64,000 nt of DNA from Bin87 sp965220055. Its GTDB lineage: Bacteria; Chloroflexota; Dehalococcoidia; Lucifugimonadales; UBA3495. The notes beneath the pieces were generated by a model. It did no database searches. It was given only the letters and a program-made list of their open reading frames with translations, and was not told where the DNA came from. Position numbers and translations under genes: made by a program. The stretch is from assembly GCA_965220055.1 (NCBI GenBank), contig CBDCPE010000004.1, forward strand, positions 3,968,001 through 4,032,000, in the 5' to 3' direction. Of the stretch, positions 25,879 to 35,218 are shown in pieces; the stretch's first letter is position 1, and the number at the start of each line of letters is the position of its first letter.

Positions 25879-27156
25879 CTAGATTGTACCGCTCGCGTCC
25901 AGCCCCAGGAGTACCCGTGCGTACTCCTGACCGCCCAAGTCCATTATCAGCGTGTCCCGGTGAGCCACGGCGTGGGCGTCCCGGTGAAACCGCTGCAACG
26001 GGACCGAGTCGAAAAGCCCGTGCCCGCCGCTGATGTCAAACAGCCGGTTCACGGCCTGCAGGCACAGCTGGGTAACATACGCCTTGTCCCGCCGGTACTT
26101 CGCCCGCTCCAGCGTCGTGAACCCCTCTCCAGCTTCCGCCCGGTCCAACGCCTCGCGCACGTCCCGATCCATCAGCGCCTTTCCCGCGTCGATCTCTGCC
26201 GCAGCCTGGGAAACGCGAATGTGCACCGCTGGCGAGTCCGCCGACTTCGCCGCGCCCGCCGTTCCGACCGTCTTGGCGATGAACTCGTCCAGCATTCCCT
26301 GGGCGATGCCCAGCATCGGGGCCACCAGGTCCCAGCCCAGCAGTACCGGTATGGGCAACCGGTACCGGCTCTGACGGTGGAACTCCCACCCGCTCCAGTC
26401 GCCGTCGCCCGCCGTGCTAACGTTCAGGATCCGGTGCGACGGCACAAACGCGTCGCGCACCTCGATGTCCTTGCTCCCGCTTCCCCGCAATCCCGACACG
26501 AACCACGTGTCCACGATTTCGTATTGGCCGCGCGGCACCAGCGCCCAGTTCCGCGCGCCGATCCCCGGCACTCCCAGCATCAGCCAGCTTGCCGCGTCGC
26601 ACCCGCTGGAAAACTCCCACCTTCCCGTCAGCCGGTAACCGCCGTCCACGGGCGTGCAGGTGGACCGACCCACGTTCAGCGAGCTGGAGCAAAGTGCGTC
26701 CGGGTCCGACCCGAACACCTCCTCCTGCGCCTGGAACGGCCAGTATCCCACCAGCCACGCGTGCGCCGTCCACAATCCGTAGCACCACGCCGTGGCCGGA
26801 CATGCACGTCCTAGCTCTGCCGCCACGTCCAGCATCAGCGCGTAGTCCGCGTCCAGGCCGCCGTAACGCTTGGGCACCCCGATGCGATACAACCCCGACG
26901 CCAGCAGGTCGCTTATGGTGTCCTCAGGCAGTCGCCGCAGTTCCTCCGCGCGGGCCGCCCGCGCCCGAAGCGTAGGCAGCATCGCCTCCGCACGTCGTAT
27001 CAGCTCGGAGGCGGTCAGGGTTGCGCGGGCGTTTCGTTGCTTCGCCGTCACTTGTCTTCTCGGGGGAGCCTGCGCGCCTCTCTGCCGTGGAACTAGCCGT
27101 GGGATAGCCATCGAGGCTCGCCGCCAGCCTATCATGTACCTGCCAGACGCCGCCAA
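25879..27156 (-). CDS. acyl-CoA dehydrogenase-like flavin monooxygenase (HpaB/DszC/HsaA-like)
   Basis: Up to 425 residues with an acyl-CoA dehydrogenase fold. The N-terminal helical domain starts near SELIRRAEAMLPTLRARAARAEELRRLPEDT; GLYRIGVPKRYGGLD and the middle GGYRLTGRWEFSSGCDAASW are typical of flavin-dependent group D monooxygenases and their DszC relatives rather than true dehydrogenases, which have a catalytic Glu near the C-terminus. The first 36 residues are low-complexity basic, so ATG 27111 or GTG 27048 are likelier starts. A partner flavin reductase is not in the window. Confidence 0.78.
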   Translation of the reverse strand: MAASGRYMIGWRRASMAIPRLVPRQRGAQAPPRRQVTAKQRNARATLTASELIRRAEAMLPTLRARAARAEELRRLPEDTISDLLASGLYRIGVPKRYGGLDADYALMLDVAAELGRACPATAWCYGLWTAHAWLVGYWPFQAQEEVFGSDPDALCSSSLNVGRSTCTPVDGGYRLTGRWEFSSGCDAASWLMLGVPGIGARNWALVPRGQYEIVDTWFVSGLRGSGSKDIEVRDAFVPSHRILNVSTAGDGDWSGWEFHRQSRYRLPIPVLLGWDLVAPMLGIAQGMLDEFIAKTVGTAGAAKSADSPAVHIRVSQAAAEIDAGKALMDRDVREALDRAEAGEGFTTLERAKYRRDKAYVTQLCLQAVNRLFDISGGHGLFDSVPLQRFHRDAHAVAHRDTLIMDLGGQEYARVLLGLDASGTI

Positions 27157-27332
27157 CCCCTTCTACGGGCATGGCCCGCCGTCGCGCTATGTTATCATCC
27201 GGCACTCTAAGTGCCGGCGGCCAGGGGGAAGCCGAGTGACAACAGGCCAAGCGATTTCCTGCGGATGTACGTGCTGAGCGTGCGCGCGGTCCGTTGTCTT
27301 GTCAGTGGGTGGACTCGCCGCCCGGATCCGGC

Positions 27333-28562
27333 ATGAGAGTAGCGGCGACTCTGCATCGCGCTTCTTCCCCTCTGGGTATCTTCCGGAACCGCGATTTCGC
27401 CTTCGTCTGGGCCTCCACTACCCTGGTCGGCATGGGCACGCAGATGGAGTCTGCTGTCCTGGGCTGGTTCGTCCTTACGCTCACCGATTCGCCGTTCTTG
27501 GTTGGTGCCATCGCCGCGGCGCGCATGGCCCTGAACTTCCTGGCGTTGTTTGCCGGCGCCTTGGCCGACCGATTGCCCCGCAATCGCCTGTTGGTTTCCG
27601 TGGAAATCATCATGGGACTAATGGGCACCTTGATGTTGGTCCTGATCCTGACCGATTTGTTGGAGGTGTGGCACATCTTCGCCATCACTTTGGTGATGGG
27701 AGTGATCCGTCTCTGCCAGATGCCGGTCGCCCAATCACTGGTGGCAGACACCCTGCGCACTGACCAACTCGGACATGGCGCCGCGTTCAATACCGTCGCC
27801 ATGAACATCGCCATGCTATGCGGCCCCGTTATCGGTGGGTTTTTGTTCAAAGGATTTGGCCCCCAGGGGGCCTACATCGCGATCGCGTCCCTTTACCTGT
27901 GCGCCGGCATCGTGGCCTTGGGAATACGCACCCCGGTCTCGGTTCGAAGCAGGGCGCCCGAGCGCGTCATGAGCACCGTCATCGGGGGCCTGCGCTACGT
28001 CGCCGGCAACCAGGTGCTCTGGGCGGTACTGGCCGTTGCGGTCATCATCAACCTGGCCGGCTGGACCGTGCACACCGGCTTGGCGCCCATCTTCGCCCGT
28101 GACGTGTTGGGCAGCGACTCCGCCGGTTTGGGGCTGCTGCTGTTCGCCTTCGGCAGCGGAGCCCTCAGCGGATCACTGGGTTTCACCATGCTGCCGAGCC
28201 TGCGCCGCCCCGGTTTGTTGCTCATCTTTGCGGTGCTGGCCTGGCACGGCTCCATTCTCCTGTTTTCGCTTTCGACGTCCTTTTACTTGTCTATGGCGAT
28301 CTTCGTCCTGGTGGGAATGTCCTTCGCGTCCACCCAGGTGCTGATCCTGACCCTTCTGCTGCGGACCACCGAGCAGCAGTACCGGGGCCGCGTGATGAGC
28401 CTTCGCTCATTCGCCATCCTGGCCTACAGTTTCGGCAGCGTGGGAGCCGGCGCCATAGCCGGCTATTGGGGAGCCCCCGGCGCGGCCCAGGTTGTGGGCA
28501 TCACCGGCATCGCGTTGGTCGCGGTGTTGGCCCTGTTGGCTCCCCAGCTGCGCCGCGCCTAA
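27333..28562 (+). CDS. MFS exporter (EntS/MFS_3-like), second copy
   Basis: 409 residues from ATG 27333; a TTG at 27294 is also in frame but homology starts at IFRNRDFAFVWASTT. About 12 spans. The signature LFAGALADRLPRNRLL stands between helices 2 and 3, and RGRVMSLRSFAILAYSFGSVGAG near helix 10. It is in the same branch as the transporter at 2673 but clearly diverged. Substrate unknown; probably drug or siderophore-like export. Confidence 0.8.
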   Translation: MRVAATLHRASSPLGIFRNRDFAFVWASTTLVGMGTQMESAVLGWFVLTLTDSPFLVGAIAAARMALNFLALFAGALADRLPRNRLLVSVEIIMGLMGTLMLVLILTDLLEVWHIFAITLVMGVIRLCQMPVAQSLVADTLRTDQLGHGAAFNTVAMNIAMLCGPVIGGFLFKGFGPQGAYIAIASLYLCAGIVALGIRTPVSVRSRAPERVMSTVIGGLRYVAGNQVLWAVLAVAVIINLAGWTVHTGLAPIFARDVLGSDSAGLGLLLFAFGSGALSGSLGFTMLPSLRRPGLLLIFAVLAWHGSILLFSLSTSFYLSMAIFVLVGMSFASTQVLILTLLLRTTEQQYRGRVMSLRSFAILAYSFGSVGAGAIAGYWGAPGAAQVVGITGIALVAVLALLAPQLRRA

Positions 28563-28631
28563 CACCCCGCTGTCCCATTCGCGGCGAACGCGGCTGCTTC
28601 AACCACCGCGGTCCGTTGCCGTGCCGAGGCG

Positions 28632-30251
28632 TCACGCCCGGGTTGCATTACCGCCCGCCAACCGGCTGTCTCTCGATTTCCTGGCGGTCATCAACTTCGT
28701 CACCGCGCGTATCCTGCCGGCTCCAGCGTCGTTAGCGTTGAGACGCGGGAAAAACGCCGACCCAACCCGGCGGGTCCAGGCCAGGGCGCGCCAGTACGCT
28801 GATTTTGTCGGCACGGATTCCGGTGCAGCGGCCATTCCAGCGTCGTGTTTCCCGATCCGGTAGAGCGCGGAAATCAGGACCCCGCCGACCACCAGCACGA
28901 CGTAGAAAAATGTGGCCAGCCCGTGCCAGAGGTAGCCACGGTTCAGCCTATCCAGCGCCTCTTCCTGCGGATAGCCCAGTTGGCTGAAGTCAATCTCCCA
29001 CGAAGTCCACCAATTGTGGTCTGGGAAAACCGAAGGCGTATTCGGCGACAGGTACGTTGCCGCCACCACGGACGCTCCCACCGTACCCATCACCGCCATC
29101 ACCGCCACCGTGGTTCCCAGCGCGAACCGGCGGTCGCGTGCGTTGGGCCGCACCGCAGGATCCCGCAGGACCAACAGGACAACGAACACCCCGGCTAGCG
29201 GAGGCAGCACGATTACCAGTTGAATCCACAGCGCAATATTGGAGATGACTACTATGGACGCGTACGCGAACAGCGAGGGCGGCAAGGTAACGGCTACCGC
29301 CCGGCGCAGCGCATTGCTGCGGCTTTGATCGCCCGAGTACTGCCATTGCCGGAGCAGGTGAAAAGCCAACCCGGCGACTGAGGCCAGCGCAAGGTTGACC
29401 TCCAGCGCCAGCAGATACGGGATATGCGTGCCCGCGTAATCGCCCAACGTATAGAACCCGTAGGGGTCCATTCGAGTAATCGCGGATTGCAGCAGGAATG
29501 TGCTCACCAAAAAGAACACGGTAGTGCTGTAGAACTCGCCCAGGTCATCCGGGCGACGCCGGTGCAACAACCCTTGCCCCGCCACCAGGCACATGGCCAT
29601 CAACACATACGCCAGCGGCATCCAGGTGTTGTTCCATCCGAACGCAGCCAACGCGTACCCGGCCACGACCAAACATACTCCGGTAAGGACCCACTTGAAG
29701 GACAAATACCGGATTATGCTTCCGATGTCGGGGACTAGGGTGTCCGAGCTCAGGTTGCTGCCGGACTGGTCGTTGCCGGGAGACGTTGCGTCCGCACCAG
29801 CTAATATGGGTTGCCGTTGTGGCTCCAGGTAAGCGTCCTCACCGTCTTCGGTTTCCGACCAATCGGCAAGTTCATGCACCCTATCCAGGACGCCGCTCTC
29901 GTGAAACCCCGCCAGGGTCATCAGACCCTCCACTTCAATGGGAGCGAGGTTGAGGGCGTTTCCAAAATGCTGCAGTCGCTCCTCTGTGGGGAGCGTAGAG
30001 CCCGACTCCCACCTGGACACCGTTACGTGGCTGTACCGCTCGGTGTACTGGCTATTTACCTCGGACATGCGCCGTAGGAGCCCGGCTTGGGTCAACCCGT
30101 ACCTGCCATCTCCCAGGGGGATAGTTTCCCGGTAGGCGCGCATTAACAAGCCCACCTGTACGGCTCTGGACCATTTCGCTTCGCGTTCCGAGATCACGGT
30201 TTTCCTGCAAACGTATCGACGAGTCACGCTACGGGACTGCCGCACGTACAC
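28632..30251 (-). CDS. fusion of XRE-type HTH and multi-span membrane domain
   Basis: 539 residues. Residues about 35-105 form an XRE/HTH domain (LMRAYRETIPL..GLTQAGLLRRM..., then VTVSRWESGSTLPTEERLQHFGNAL with the recognition-helix Trp-Glu-x-Gly). A polar, low-complexity linker (110-170) leads to about eight hydrophobic helices, some with YAL/GWNN turns. The C-terminus is basic. No family is recognised for the membrane part. The arrangement suggests a membrane-tethered transcription regulator that senses a membrane or external cue. The GTG start is uncertain; a GTG at residue 19 is an alternative. Divergent from the YbaY-like lipoprotein gene. Confidence 0.65.
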   Translation of the reverse strand: MYVRQSRSVTRRYVCRKTVISEREAKWSRAVQVGLLMRAYRETIPLGDGRYGLTQAGLLRRMSEVNSQYTERYSHVTVSRWESGSTLPTEERLQHFGNALNLAPIEVEGLMTLAGFHESGVLDRVHELADWSETEDGEDAYLEPQRQPILAGADATSPGNDQSGSNLSSDTLVPDIGSIIRYLSFKWVLTGVCLVVAGYALAAFGWNNTWMPLAYVLMAMCLVAGQGLLHRRRPDDLGEFYSTTVFFLVSTFLLQSAITRMDPYGFYTLGDYAGTHIPYLLALEVNLALASVAGLAFHLLRQWQYSGDQSRSNALRRAVAVTLPPSLFAYASIVVISNIALWIQLVIVLPPLAGVFVVLLVLRDPAVRPNARDRRFALGTTVAVMAVMGTVGASVVAATYLSPNTPSVFPDHNWWTSWEIDFSQLGYPQEEALDRLNRGYLWHGLATFFYVVLVVGGVLISALYRIGKHDAGMAAAPESVPTKSAYWRALAWTRRVGSAFFPRLNANDAGAGRIRAVTKLMTARKSRDSRLAGGNATRA

Positions 30252-30542
30252 CTCTCAATTATCGCGGGTCATAATAGTGGTGGCAAGTAATTGATGGAGA
30301 GTGCAGCCTTTCCCAACTGGCGGTCAATTTCCACACGATGAAACTTACGGTCAAAATCCGTTTCCCTTCCAACAGCGTATGCTGTGCGTATTGGCTATCT
30401 ATCTATTCGACAACGTATCTATATTCATTTTGCATGCTAGTGCGCTAACCCAAATGACCCCATGGGCACTGGAATGGCCAATACGCCGCATAAGATCCAC
30501 GGGCGTTCACACGCTTGAGCGTTGTGACATAAGGATACCTTG
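30252..30542. other. AT-rich divergent intergenic region
   Basis: About 290 bases between the HTH-membrane gene and the lipoprotein gene. It is locally AT-rich (30385-30440) and the natural place for both promoters and a regulator site, but I cannot assign exact boxes. Confidence 0.4.
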
Positions 30543-31718
30543 ATGGATACCACATCAAACTTGGTGAGAATGGGCGTGCTCTCTGTTTCTCTCGTCTGCT
30601 CCGTCGCCCTGGGCATGGCCTGCGCCGGCGATACGGGATCCAACGGTGAAGGGGGTGAACCGTCCAACGGTAGCCAGCGGCAGGCATCCCTGAGCGGCAC
30701 CGTCTCCTATCACGAACGGTTGGCCCTCTCCCCCGATGCCGTCCTCACCGTCGAGCTGCAGGACACCAGCTATGCCGATGCCCCGTCGCGCGTGATTGCC
30801 AGTCAGACCATATCCGGTCCCGGCCAGGTCCCAATCGAGTTTGACGTGGCATACGACCCTGGGGACATCGACTCCAATAACCGCTACTCCGTGACCGCTC
30901 GCATCGTGGAATCGGACGGCCGTCTCGCCTTCATCAACGATACCGCCTACGAGGTGCTGACCCGCGCCAACCCTAACCGCGTCGAAATGCTCCTGGTCCT
31001 GGTGGAGCCGCCCCCCGACCTCATTGATGCAGGAGATGACTCCGGGGCAGACTGGCGCCAATGGCAGGAGGTTCCGGCGCGCGTGATTTGGGCCAACCTC
31101 ATTCCCAACGAGCCGGTGCACTTGCTGCGAATCGCCTATTACCAGTCAACCATGGAAAACTGCGCCCGCCCCGGTAACCAGAAGCTCACCCTGGACGACC
31201 GCGATATCATCCTCCGGCTCACGCTGATGCAGCCGCCCGAGACGCCCTGGGCCGCCCCCTGCCACGATGAGGTCGTCGAGCTGGATACCGTCCACCACAT
31301 CGGTACGCGTTTGACATCGGGCCAACAGTATCGCGTGATCGTGAACGACATTGAGACGACCACCTTCACTCTGCCCAAATCAGGCCTGCGGGATACGGTC
31401 CTCGCTCAATCGCCAATCGAAAGCGCGGAAGTGCTCTCATCAGAAACCCTGCCGCTTCAATATCATCTGCGAGTCGTGTCGGGTTTGCCCAGGGGAAGCG
31501 GATGTTCCCAGTCCAACGGCTACGAAATCCGGCGAATGTCTCCCAACGAGATAGGCGTGTCCATCACCCACCACGAGGTCTCCGACCCGTTCGTCGCGTG
31601 CACCGCGGACTTTCCAATTATAGAAACCATCGTGCCGTTGGGTTCCGATTTCGAACCCGGCACGGAATATGGCGTCGAGGTTAACGAGGACACCTCGGTG
31701 ACGTTTGTGGCCCGATAG
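30543..31718 (+). CDS. lipoprotein with YbaY/YscW-like domain
   Basis: 391 residues from ATG 30543 with AAGGA eight bases upstream. A signal with lipobox LGMAC anchors it; a short Gly/Ser-rich linker follows. Residues about 48-145 (LSGTVSYHERLALSPDAVLTVEL, ...IEFDVAYDPGDIDSNNRYSVTARI) match the YbaY/YscW (PF09619-type) immunoglobulin-like domain found in outer-surface lipoproteins. The remaining 240 residues have an unknown beta-rich domain with five cysteines. Divergent from the HTH-membrane regulator, which may control it (inference). Confidence 0.7.
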   Translation: MDTTSNLVRMGVLSVSLVCSVALGMACAGDTGSNGEGGEPSNGSQRQASLSGTVSYHERLALSPDAVLTVELQDTSYADAPSRVIASQTISGPGQVPIEFDVAYDPGDIDSNNRYSVTARIVESDGRLAFINDTAYEVLTRANPNRVEMLLVLVEPPPDLIDAGDDSGADWRQWQEVPARVIWANLIPNEPVHLLRIAYYQSTMENCARPGNQKLTLDDRDIILRLTLMQPPETPWAAPCHDEVVELDTVHHIGTRLTSGQQYRVIVNDIETTTFTLPKSGLRDTVLAQSPIESAEVLSSETLPLQYHLRVVSGLPRGSGCSQSNGYEIRRMSPNEIGVSITHHEVSDPFVACTADFPIIETIVPLGSDFEPGTEYGVEVNEDTSVTFVAR

Positions 31719-31742
31719 CGAAGCCGGCGGACCGTCCTGGGC

Positions 31743-31926
31743 ATCCCAAACGCTGACGCCTACCCACCTGCGTCCAATCTGTCGTTGCGAGCGCCCTTTT
31801 CCTTGTCGTTGCGAGCGAAGCGCGGCAATCTCGTCGCCTGGGCGACGTCTCCTCCGCCAACGAGATTTCCTCGTCAGCTTCTGTCCGCGCATTGAAAAAC
31901 CGGGTACGCGTGAAGTCCCAAACGGA
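31743..31926. mobile_element. MITE-like element with imperfect 12-bp flanking direct repeats
   Basis: Element 31755-31914 (160 bp) runs from GACGCCTACCCACC to CCGGGTACGCGTGAA. The flanks ATCCCAAACGCT (31743-31754) and GTCCCAAACGGA (31915-31926) agree at nine of twelve positions in register, as in the 11838 copy. Two ATTGCGAG-like cores (here GTTGCGAG) are inside. It follows the lipoprotein gene. Confidence 0.72.
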
Positions 31927-31974
31927 AGAGTGGTCGCAATGCATGAGCTGCGACCACTCTGGCCTGTATTCGTT

Positions 31975-33342
31975 CTAGTCCGCTGCGGCCGGCGCCATCG
32001 CCGCGTCGGAATTGGCGGCCAGCGCATTGTTGAACACCCGCCGTTCCGCGCGCTCGGTCTCCCGTGCGAAGCGCACCAGCAACACCAGCGAGGATGCGAT
32101 CAGCACCGTCACTCCAACCACCAGCAGGGCATCGGCGTAGCTCAAGTTCTCCGCACGGATCAGGAACCCGAACGCCACTGCTTCCGCGTTTCCTCCCGCT
32201 CCCACGATCCCAGCGACCGATCCCAGCGCCCGGCGATTTATGAACGGTACCACCGAAAAGGCCGCGACTTGCGCCATCTTTACGAACAGGCTGAAGACCA
32301 CCATTGCGCTTACTGCCAGGAAGAGCGTCGCCATCTGTGAGAAGAGGATCAGCGTAACGCCTTCCAGGAGCAGGACGCCGCCGAGGAACATCACCCGACC
32401 CTTCAATCCAAACTTGATGCCGGCCTTGTCGCTGAACACACCGCCGAGCGTCCTGGCGAATATGTTCATCAGCCCGAACATGCCTGCTATCAGGCCGGCG
32501 GCTGCCAGACTCAGTCCGAAGTGGTCGAAGTAGTAAAGAGCCGCTATGTTATTGATGGTCAACTCTACGCCGAAGCAGGCGCCATACATGATGAACAGCG
32601 CCCAGACCCGGCAGTCCCGGGCCGCCTCCCAGAATGAACCCTTCACATGGGCCGCAGACGGCATCGTCCCCTGGGCGCGCAGGTCCTTATAGTTGCCCGC
32701 CGGCGAGTCCTGCGTAAGGAAGTAGTAGGCGAATCCCATCAGCAATAACGCTGCGCCCGGTATCACCATCGCAATACGCCAGCCGAAAACCTCGCCCACG
32801 CCGAACATCAGCAGGCCCGAGAACACCAGGGGCATGGCGATTTGCGTCACGCCGCCGCCGAGGTTTCCCCAACCGGCGGTGGTCGCGTTGGCGGTGCCAA
32901 CCACGTTGGGCGCGAACATCACCGACGTGTGGTATTGCGTGATCACAAAGGACGCGCCAATGACGCCGATCGCCAGCCGGAACAGCAGGAAAGATTCGTA
33001 GCTCTGCGCCAACCCGATGCACATCACGGGGATCGAGCCCACTACGAGCAGACCGCTATAGGCCAGGCGCGGGCCGATGCGGTCGCACAACCACCCGAAT
33101 ACCAGGCGAGCCCCGATGGTTATCGCCACGGAGGCAATGATGGTGTTGCCGATCTGCGCCTTGGAGAGCAGGAGGTCCTCTCGCACCACCGCCATCAGCG
33201 GCGCAATGCCGAACCATCCGAAGAAGCAAAGGAAAAACGCGAACCAGGTCAGGTGGAACGTTCGCATCTGAGGCGTGGCCAAGCTGAACAGGTTTATCCG
33301 TGTGGCTTTCGCGCTTTCTAAAGCAGCTCCCAGGGTGCTCAT
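31975..33342 (-). CDS. narK: NarK/NasA-type nitrate/nitrite MFS transporter
   Basis: 455 residues with about 12 spans. The nitrate-signature glycine motifs are present: TTAGWGNLGGGVTQIAMP in helix 5 and a matching AGIVGAGGNAEAVAFG in helix 11. The N-terminal half has FHLTWFAFFLCFFGWFG, typical of the family. It imports nitrate (or exchanges nitrite). It is the last gene of an operon whose two upstream enzyme genes are broken, but its own frame is open, so it may still serve nitrate or nitrite movement without assimilation. Confidence 0.88.
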   Translation of the reverse strand: MSTLGAALESAKATRINLFSLATPQMRTFHLTWFAFFLCFFGWFGIAPLMAVVREDLLLSKAQIGNTIIASVAITIGARLVFGWLCDRIGPRLAYSGLLVVGSIPVMCIGLAQSYESFLLFRLAIGVIGASFVITQYHTSVMFAPNVVGTANATTAGWGNLGGGVTQIAMPLVFSGLLMFGVGEVFGWRIAMVIPGAALLLMGFAYYFLTQDSPAGNYKDLRAQGTMPSAAHVKGSFWEAARDCRVWALFIMYGACFGVELTINNIAALYYFDHFGLSLAAAGLIAGMFGLMNIFARTLGGVFSDKAGIKFGLKGRVMFLGGVLLLEGVTLILFSQMATLFLAVSAMVVFSLFVKMAQVAAFSVVPFINRRALGSVAGIVGAGGNAEAVAFGFLIRAENLSYADALLVVGVTVLIASSLVLLVRFARETERAERRVFNNALAANSDAAMAPAAAD

Positions 33343-33443
33343 TTCCTCAACTCCATTGGGGATTTTGCTTGCCGGCTCGGTGACGCAATCTGCGTTTCAC
33401 CTGCCCGGCTGATTTCAGTCGGTCAGCGCGTTCGGGTTGTTCC

Positions 33444-35214
33444 TCATCGATAGGGGATCGCCTCGGCAACAGGCTCGGACGCGGCGATAGCCCTCTCGGA
33501 CTGCCACGTGGCAACTTCCGTAGATACTCCACCCCTCGCGAACGTCGCGCCAATCTCCTCCCCGCTTGCGTCTCCCCAAATTTCAACCAACAGTGACGCC
33601 AGAGCCGCATCTACTGCCGCGTCGGCGGCTCCGTCCGACAGCGCCGCAATCACCGCGGCCACGCTCTTCAGCTTCATCGCCTTGATGGCCCCGGTCAGCT
33701 CCGGCTTTGTGAGCGCTATGCTCGACACGTAGTGGTCGTCGGAACCGTCGCCCGCCGATATCGTTTCTCCGGCCAGCTCTAGGACCGCCTGCACCTGCTC
33801 TTTGCAGGAACCGCAGCCGCTTCCCGCGCGGGTCACCGCGCACACCTCTTGCATGGTGCGGTTGCCGGAGTTCGCCGCGGCTAGGATCTTGCCCTTGGTC
33901 ACGCCGTTGCACCCGCATATCTGCGCGTCGTCGGGCAGATCCTCCACGTTGGCCGCCGTGCTCCCGATGCCCGAACTCCCGATGTCTATCAGGGGAAACA
34001 GCAGTTCCGAGCGGTTCTCAGGCAGCGGTTCCTGCCGGTCGAACGCCTGCAGTACGCGCGGCACTGTCAGCCCGTCGCCCAGCAGGATGGCTCCCTTGAC
34101 CTTGCCCTCCCGCACGATAACTTTTTGTACACATTCCGGTTGGGCTCGACGTACGTGACCACCTCGTCGCCCGCTTCCAGCGGATCCTTGTCGCCGGCCA
34201 CCGCCAGCTCAACGCCCATCACCTTCAACTTGGTTGAGATCCGCGAACCCGCGTAAATCGCCTCCGCGTTCCGACCGGTGAGCCTCTCGGCCAGAACCTT
34301 GGCCTGCTCCCAAACCGGGGCAACCAGCCCATACACCTAGCTGCGGTGTTCCGCGTATTCGCCAATGGCGTAGATGTCCTGGTCGTTCCGGCAGGCCATT
34401 CTGTCGTTCACCAGGATGCCCCGCCGCACGTGCAGACCGGCCATGCGCGCCAGGTCCACGTTGGGCCGGACGCCGGCGGAAACGACGACCATGTCGCGAT
34501 CCAGCGTTTCGCCGTCCTTGAACTCCAACCCGGTGACCTTGCCGTCGCCCATCACCGTCGTCGTCAGTTTCTCCAGGTGGAACGCACCCCCAGCTCTTCC
34601 AGGCTTTGCTTCAGAAACTGGCCCGACATGGAATCGAGCTGGGTTTCCATCAGCCACCCCATCAGGTGGATCACGTCAACCTTCATCCCCCGGTTCATCA
34701 GCCCTTTCGCCGCCTCCAACCCGAGCAGGCCTCCTCCGATGACCGCCGCCCTTTTGACGTCGGCGGCGTACTCGATGATCTCGGTGCAGTCGTCCAGGGT
34801 ACGGAAGACGAACGCACCGGGCGTGTACGACCCGTCCTCTTCGTACAGCCCGTCCATCGGAGGGACGAACGCGCTGCTACCCGTGGCGATCACCAGTTTG
34901 TCGTAGGGGATCAGCACTCCGCCAGATCCGTAGGCCATCTTTCCCTTGCGGTCCACGCCGATCACCCGGACGCCGGCGTGCAGTTCTACCCCGTTCTCTT
35001 CATACCAACCGAGAGGGTTGATGAAGATGTCATCGGGATGGTGGGAACCGGACAGCACGCTGGACAGCAGAATGCGGTTGTAGTTTCCGCACGTCTCTTC
35101 GCCCACCACCGTGATGTCGTAGAGGTCCCGCCCGCCCAGCGACACCGTCTCTTCCACGAAACGGGCGCCGGCCATGCCGTTACCGATAACCACCAGTTTC
35201 TGCTTTTCGGTCAT
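33444..35214 (-). pseudogene. decayed NirB/NasB-like FAD and [2Fe-2S] reductase (nitrate/nitrite assimilation)
   Basis: Starts at ATG 35214 after GAGGTGA (KLVVIGNGMAGARFVEE, FAD fold). Lesions along the frame: a one-base deletion near 34588 (LEELGV runs out of frame where AFHLEKL should follow); a TAG at 34337-34339 where relatives have Gln (HRS-stop-VYGLVAP); and a one-base deletion near 34123 (NVYKKL to REGKVKG). The conserved YAIGECAEH motif reads YAIGEYAEH. The BFD-type cluster ligands (ICGCNG ... GSGCGSCKEQV) remain. No siroheme/4Fe-4S half-domains follow, so either it is truncated or it was a short electron-transfer version. It begins five bases after the molybdoenzyme stop. Confidence 0.82.
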
Positions 35215-35218
35215 GGGA

